Shown in pieces: positions 58,801 to 64,000 of a stretch of DNA of 64,000 nt. Under the pieces are notes generated by a model. It saw only the letters and a list, made by a program, of their open reading frames with translations, was not told the DNA's origin and did not search any database. Within the stretch, counting starts at the first letter, position 1. The number at the start of each line of letters is the position of its first letter. The DNA comes from Scortum barcoo (lineage: Eukaryota > Chordata > Actinopteri > Centrarchiformes > Terapontidae), in NCBI GenBank assembly GCA_023238725.1, contig CM041551.1, positions 5,093,259-5,157,258 of the forward strand, given 5' to 3'. Both the position numbers and the translations under genes were made by a program.

Positions 58801-61262
58801 AGAAATTGAGTCTGTTCCTGAGATTTATTTCAACCTTTAAGCTCTATGGAGACCAGTCTCTCTGTCTAGCACCAACCTTTATCTGTAAATTCAGTCCAAG
58901 AATCACAAAATTAAATCATTTGGCTTTCATCTGGTTGCACAAGGGTACTGTTTGCCGACCACATTGCCTCTGGACTCCTTCTTGTGCTTGTTTGGATACT
59001 TTTCTCTCTGTGCTGTTGCATTCATATCACCCAGCGTGTGGCCCGGCTCTCATTTCATGCCGGCTTTCCTCAGTTCTGTTTGCTGCCTGCTGCCAGATGA
59101 GAGTACATGTGGTGTCTGTTGGCAAGCTCCATGCCACAACAGAGATAGGTTAGCATCGCCTGCAGGCACAGAGCCCAACCCAGCATGACTTGTCCAATTA
59201 GCCACCTGAGCTGTGCTAGTGGGCAAGTCAAACCAGGCTGCAAAATAGGATGAAAGAATATTTGTCATTTATTTTTCACAACCTTTCCCTTTGTCTAACC
59301 CACAAGGTACCATTATGTGTCTAATAATTAGATGGTAATAATTATCTTCTATCAGATGACCGTCTGCTTTCCTGCAGTCTTCTAGCACTCTGTTTAGGTT
59401 TTTAAGTCGCATAATAGTGACAGTTCTGCCACTGTGCAGATTCAGACTGACTTATAAGTGGAGAGCACCATATATTCTACTCTGCCATAAAAAATACAGC
59501 ATCTCTCTCCTTTTTTTTTTCGTCAGACTTGTCATCCGAGTTGACAGATTTCAAAGCTTTAAGCTGCTGTAACTGGTCTGAATTCTGTTGAGCCTGCAGC
59601 AAGTTTTATTTATGGAAAATGAAAAACGTAATTCCTAGTTAGTTAAGGAAAAAGTGCTGTAATGAGAATAAGATTTGTTTGTATTAGACCATACAAACTT
59701 AAGTAAATTAAGTTTATTAAGATTAAATATATATTCAAGTGACTAAAATACGTGAAAGCAAATCTACATAAATAAAGATGGAAGGTGTATGTTAGTGCAT
59801 ACATTACAGAGAGAGGCTGTTTAATACTACATCGTATTATTTGGAAGTGTATAGTGGGAGATCAGTGATCTTCATGTGAAAATGAAAATAAATACTGTAG
59901 CTTCCATTAGCAGATTACACGTTAAGTTGTTTCCATGCAGTAGATCACTGCAGCTTTCATGCTCGACCATAAAATCTAATAGAATACATTCTCTCTTTCT
60001 AACAAAATGATGATCAATGGATCAGAAGAATAAGCACAAGTACTCCAACTTGTTAGGAAATGCCTGCGGGCTTAGTGTTGCTTTGTGATCTGCAGACTGT
60101 GGGAATTCTCGCTACTGAAAAAGAGAGAGAGAGAGATTGAAAAGGAGGGGAGGGGAGCGGGGGGGGATGCAGTGTTTCGATCTACGTGGATATTTTAATG
60201 AGGGAGCTCCGGGGGAAGGTGGATTTCATCAGCTTCTGACATCTTGTTATTGTGGTTTTTACCTGGAGGAGTACGCAGGAGACTGCAAAACAGGAAAGCA
60301 GCACACCAACTCTGCAAATGAAAGTAGACAGGAAGAGCACGCACTAATTAAACACAGACATAATGTGAGCACATGCTAGTTACAAGTAATGCAATAATAC
60401 ATCAATACAAGATATCATGATATTCTTAATTAAGTGGAAAGTGGAAAAGATCAATATTTTTGTTAGGTACTTACATGTGACACATCTCTTTGTCCAAGGT
60501 ATATTTGGAAAGGCTCCTGACCTACGCTGAGATCGATATTTGCCCCGCCAACTGGAAGCGCATCGTGTTAGGAGCCATCCTCCTGGCATCTAAGGTCTGG
60601 GATGACCAGGCGGTCTGGAACGTCGACTACTGCCAAATCCTCAAGGATATCACCGTGGAGGACATGTGAGTTGCTGGATACACACTGTATCCACTCTACA
60701 CAGAAATGCAATACACACAATAAAAAGGAAAATAGAGTTCAGTTATGCTAGATGTTACCAGCTGTTTATAACACTTCTGTTTTTTTATGTTAATCACTTC
60801 CATTTCTAATAACTATTAAGCATGACATTTGTTAAAGATCAGCATATTTCTTTGTTGTGTAGGTGGCAGCAAATATGTGTCGTTGGTTACTGCACTGGAA
60901 ATATAAACCTGCAGTTATTTAATAACACATAGCCTTGATAGAAAATCATCTCATTTTCATTGCATAATCTATTAGGAACTTAAAAACTAAATAAATACAG
61001 CCGATAAATCAACCATACAGCTCGTTGGTTCGGTTGCAGTGATTTTGGAACTGAGAGAACACTTCCGCCAGCTTGTCTCAAAAGGAAACCAGTCGTTGTG
61101 TGGGAGGTGCAGGATCATGTGACTGAGTATATCATACAGTGGTTTAAGTAGAATTAGCATGGAAGGGCTTACCGTAGCGTGTTCTGAGATATGTTCTGTG
61201 GTTCTTCCTCAATGTAAAAGCATCACTGAATGCCAAAAAATGTCGCTGTTTACAGAGGTCTC

Positions 61263-61322
<60 letters not shown>

Positions 61323-63966
61323 AAATGCATACAAGCAGCTCTGTGTTGCATGGTGTAAGTGTAGGATCCGTCACATCTATGAATCTCAAAACACAACTGC
61401 TTTGAAAGTTGTAGCCAGTAATTATTTTTCATTATTGATCAATCTGCCAATTATTGTATCAGTAATTCAAGTTTGTTTGATGAAATGTAAAAAAAAAAAA
61501 AAAAAATCAGAGTCAGAAGTTAGCATCTTGACATTCTTTAGTTCAACAAGCAATCCAAAACGCAAAGAGAAGTTTCATAGAATTAAAAAAAATAATAATA
61601 TTTTTGAATTTCACATTATTGCTTAGAAAGAACCCAACAATGAGTCAATTAATGAGTGAGCCAATTCTTTCCACTTTCCTTAAACCGTGTAGTTGACCTT
61701 ACTTGGTACACAGCCTCAGCCATTGTTATTCACCATTTCCTGTTAACAACTGCACTGTCTTCACTCACACTCAGTGACTAACACTCAGGGTCAGTCTGTG
61801 CTGAGAATAGTTTGTGCCTGTGGGGTCAGTTGCGGTCCGAGAGGTGTTGAGAGTCACCCGTATGGTGGTCTGGACACACTTAGAGCGACCTCTGCACCAA
61901 TCTGTCTGACACCATTGAGTGTCTGTTGTTGCAGCTCTTGGACTGTGCCCAAATGAAGTGTGATACATTTGGATGGCAGAGTTAAATACAGCTCAGCATT
62001 ATGATAAACTACTGTCACCTAATACCATGCAGTCGACCCTTTGTTAGAGCAGGATTTATACATATGGGTTTGTACCAATAAAACTATAAGGTGTCAGTCT
62101 CTGTTATTCTCGTGCCTTTTCTGATTAAGAAGTCCACATGCTAACATGTCACCAAGCTTGAAACAAGGCTGGGATGGAAAATCTCAAGATGATTTCATGT
62201 TTCTTTACAAATTAAATTGCTGTGTGTGAGACAGAGAGGAAGCACCTTGTGCATGAGGACCCACCACTCTGTCTTGTATGCCACATCCGTGTCAGGAATC
62301 TTGGCTGGATTATTCTGAGGGGAAACACGAAGCTGTAGACGTGTTGCCACTGCTGCGACCCCTGACCTGTGCCGCGCTCACACTCATATCTGGGCCAGCG
62401 GCTGCACGCTCTCATCCCTTGACTCAGATTTTACAGACCACTGACTGTAATCCACCTGTTTGGGAGTCCAGAGAGAGGAGCCCAACATTTACCGGACAGT
62501 GACTCAGTGCTTGTCCACGGATTTCCTCGGAAGATCAATTTTAGTCTTTTTAAATCCGTGCCCGGGAACCTAGCCCGTTGAATTCTGCTTCCAACGCAAC
62601 AAGCTTGAAATAAACCGCAGGGGACGAATTGCGAGGAGCGGAGAAACATGGAAAAGAAATAGATGAGAATAGCTGAATGAGTGCCACGGCAAGATAAAAA
62701 AGAAGCAGCATTATTAGGCAGACTTTGGCTACAGTGGGGTCTAAATTTAGCTCGTCTGTTGCTGCATGCCTGTAAAATGTGCGTGGGCGGGTGGGGAACA
62801 AAGGCTAGGAGAGAATAAGAAATGGATGGTGCTTCTTATGCAGGTTACATTGCACAAATGGATCGGTCAGGACTGAAGATAAGCAGATGAAAGCGGCTGT
62901 CAGCGCACCGCAGAAGGGATCACAGAGCTGTGGAGCATGAGGCGATGCATGACAATGGCATTTTCAGGATGTGGGATTAATATTCTTTCTTACACATAAT
63001 GCTCAGAGCCCTTTCGCTTAGATATCACTCATTTCCAGCGGGAAGGCTTATGTTTGGTGGGTGTACTGAGGATTTACTCAGTGTATACGTATCAAGACTG
63101 TACATGTGAAAATAACACCCACCGTCTGAGGTGGTGATGGATTTGCTAATGCTCTCTCTAGTCTCTTAGTCTCCTCTTCAGTCTCTATATGCAGACTTTA
63201 TTTGTTGGCAGTTAAAGTAAATTTTAACTTTAACCCTTTAAATTTCAGCTACGTATTATTCCATTATTAAACTAAATATCAGATTCTGTTTTTTAGCTTG
63301 TTAAAAAAAGAAATAGTTGATTTATTTAAAAATGTCACTTTGTCCAGACACTAGTACAGGAGATAGATAATCTGTGAGAAATGTCAGACTCCTCTGGCTC
63401 CACCTGCTGCCTCTAAGGCCATTTTAGAAGAATCCACCATGCCTAAATCAAAACAACCAATCAGAACAGAGTATATAAATGAGCTTCAATCACTGCTGCT
63501 CGCATACAGGCTCCATTACACCGCGCATGTGCTAACTCAGAGCGGGTGGATAAACAACAACCAAACAACAGTTAATGTGAAAGATCAGTAAACAGAGGGG
63601 AAAAAATGAAGAAAGAATTAGACTGAGTGATGATGAGGGGAGGGGCTTTGGAGGTGAGCCGCTGTTCACCGTCACTCTAATTTTAATTTTAATTAACACT
63701 TCAATTTTCAAAACAAGAGCACTTTATCCTGATCTTACCAACTCTCACTTTAACACTTTAACTTTGACACACCCTCTCTCTCTCTGCCTCCCTCTGACAA
63801 AAGGAATGAGCTGGAGCGTCAGTTTCTGGAGCTGCTGCAGTTCAACATCAATGTGCCGTCCAGCGTCTACGCCAAGTATTACTTTGACCTGCGCTCCCTG
63901 GCTGAAGCCAACAACCTCAGCTTCCCCCTGGAGCCCCTCAGCAGGGACAAGGCCCAGAAACTAGAG
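33362..63966 (+). CDS. ccny: Cyclin Y, nine coding exons, 3' end beyond the window
   Basis: Cyclin Y is a membrane-anchored cyclin that activates CDK14/CDK16 and links the cell cycle to Wnt co-receptor phosphorylation. Exons: 33362-33516, 52603-52677, 55086-55120, 55858-55958, 56105-56140, 56654-56711, 57124-57243, 60499-60665, 63804-63966. Phases fit throughout except within exon 1, where one extra T (33392 or 33393) breaks the frame. Ignoring it, 303 residues are present; human CCNY has 341, so about 38 lie beyond 63966. The N terminus MGNTTSCC is the myristoylation signal. [13 protein letters not shown] contains the serine region known to bind 14-3-3 when phosphorylated. The cyclin box spans about residues 140-265 ([58 protein letters not shown]). 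The conservation is very high, so the frame break may be a sequence error. The start codon is the family start, in a good context. Confidence 0.95.
33759..34454. mobile_element. hAT-like non-autonomous element
   Basis: The left end CAGTGGTGGGAGAGGTGCTC and the right end, read on the minus strand as CAGTGGTGGAAAGTACAC, are inverted repeats. This is the familiar teleost element with ACTTACTCAAGTACTG-type subterminal text. It carries no transposase. The 8-bp flanks are only half matched, so the target duplication has decayed or been misplaced. It is in ccny intron 1. Confidence 0.65.
35930..36150. mobile_element. LINE fragment
   Basis: The text CAGACATCCCTCCCAGTTCC through CATGGGTCTACCCTGGGGTG to ATGTCTGAACCACCTCACC matches, from memory, the 3' part of a widespread teleost LINE. 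It is degraded and the family is not named. Confidence 0.5.
38692..38985 (+). repeat. Dispersed repeat, copy 1 of an inverted pair
   Basis: It starts AAACGATTAACGATTATTTTC, passes CTTGTTCTGTTTGACCAACA and CCTAAAGATATTAAGTTTTAC, and ends ATTGCAGCTCC. This is the teleost repeat whose ends read GCAACTAACGATTA. A second, oppositely oriented copy lies at 39515-39724, and a short fragment (GCAATGACTAGTTGATTAAT) at about 36375-36450. Confidence 0.7.
39515..39724 (-). repeat. Dispersed repeat, copy 2 of an inverted pair
   Basis: Read on the minus strand it carries GCAACTATTATTTTCATTGC, the AAAATAGTGAAAAATA segment, and CAGCAAATCCTCCAATTTG. These match the same family as 38692-38985, in the opposite orientation about 530 bp away. 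Confidence 0.65.
46000..46310 (+). repeat. Dispersed teleost repeat
   Basis: It contains ATCAACCATTGGATGGATTG and, further on, CAAATGTTAGCATGCTCAAC and a TTCACAGAGCTACTAG end. This combination is typical of an abundant fish repeat. Short frames in it are not genes. Confidence 0.65.
52020..52366 (-). mobile_element. LINE reverse-transcriptase C-terminal remnant
   Basis: Translated on the minus strand the segment reads [15 protein letters not shown] followed by [18 protein letters not shown]. This is the conserved C-terminal end of a teleost LINE reverse transcriptase. The remainder is frameshifted and truncated. It lies in ccny intron 1, about 240 bp before exon 2, antisense to the gene. Confidence 0.8.
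52678..55085 (+). other. ccny intron 2, no other feature
   Basis: No gene-like segment. Short CA/TG-rich runs occur near 54335-54440 and 54520-54560. Confidence 0.5.
55799..55857 (+). repeat. ccny: (GT)n tract abutting the ccny exon 4 acceptor
   Basis: A GT run of about 50 bp, with a few GC and CA interruptions, ends only eight bases before the exon (TGAACTCCAG|CATCATCC). It occupies the place of the usual pyrimidine tract. Confidence 0.9.
57244..60498 (+). other. ccny intron 7, no other feature
   Basis: No gene recognised. A purine run (GAGAGAGAGAGAGATTG, near 60120) and T-rich stretches are present. Confidence 0.5.
60666..63803 (+). other. ccny intron 8, microsatellite and no other gene
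   Basis: It contains the long TG repeat at 61265-61320 and an A18 run near 61490. No coding segment or RNA gene was recognised. Confidence 0.5.
61265..61320 (+). repeat. (TG)28 microsatellite
   Basis: Twenty-eight uninterrupted TG units. The longest pure dinucleotide repeat in the window and probably length-variable. Confidence 0.97.
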
Positions 63967-64000
63967 GTGAGTGGTCCACATGCAGAGAAACGGAAAGACC

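Noticed and set aside
61250..61626. 155-codon open frame beside a TG repeat
   Set aside because: Its length comes from the stop-free dinucleotide repeat.

Overview
The window is nuclear DNA of a ray-finned (teleost) fish. Genes are split into many short exons with GT..AG introns, the sequence is AT-rich with (CA)n, (GA)n and (TGA)n microsatellites, and the dispersed repeats are types common in teleost genomes. Three conserved vertebrate genes lie in the order cul2 (minus), crem (plus), ccny (plus), the same neighbourhood as human 10p11.

Layout. 1-4.6 kb: no recognised gene, but a CpG-decayed tRNA-Trp pseudogene. 5.1-7.0 kb (minus): a two-exon TATA gene for an acidic 188-residue protein with a 13-residue repeat, which I do not recognise. 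8.9-9.6 kb: two intact, convergent tRNA-Trp(CCA) genes. 10.4-22.7 kb (minus): the complete cullin-2 gene, 20 coding exons that sum exactly to 745 codons plus stop, with the NEDD8 acceptor Lys at 689. 22.7-30.5 kb (plus): a CREM locus. It holds the ICER first exon behind a cluster of three cAMP-response-type elements, a shared exon, a conserved bZIP exon, and a second, strongly diverged bZIP exon that ends the gene. Upstream are a degenerate KID-type exon and two mutually similar Q2-type exons. 32.7-64 kb (plus): cyclin Y, from a CpG-island promoter through nine coding exons. Its last exon(s) lie beyond the window, and intron 1 is 19 kb long.

How the genes work. CUL2 is the scaffold of the elongin B/C-VHL-type ubiquitin ligase. 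CREM/ICER is the cAMP-inducible bZIP repressor/activator that autoregulates its internal promoter. Cyclin Y is the myristoylated membrane cyclin for CDK14/CDK16. They are syntenic but not a pathway. cul2 and crem are divergently arranged across a short interval.

Most worth a second look: (i) the second bZIP exon of crem, with a rewritten basic region and zipper; (ii) the KID exon in which the PKA site is displaced; (iii) the duplicated Q2-type exons; (iv) an apparent one-base insertion in ccny exon 1; (v) a GT tract in place of the pyrimidine tract before ccny exon 4; (vi) the acidic repeat gene. All homology statements rest on reading translations against remembered family sequences; no database search was made.
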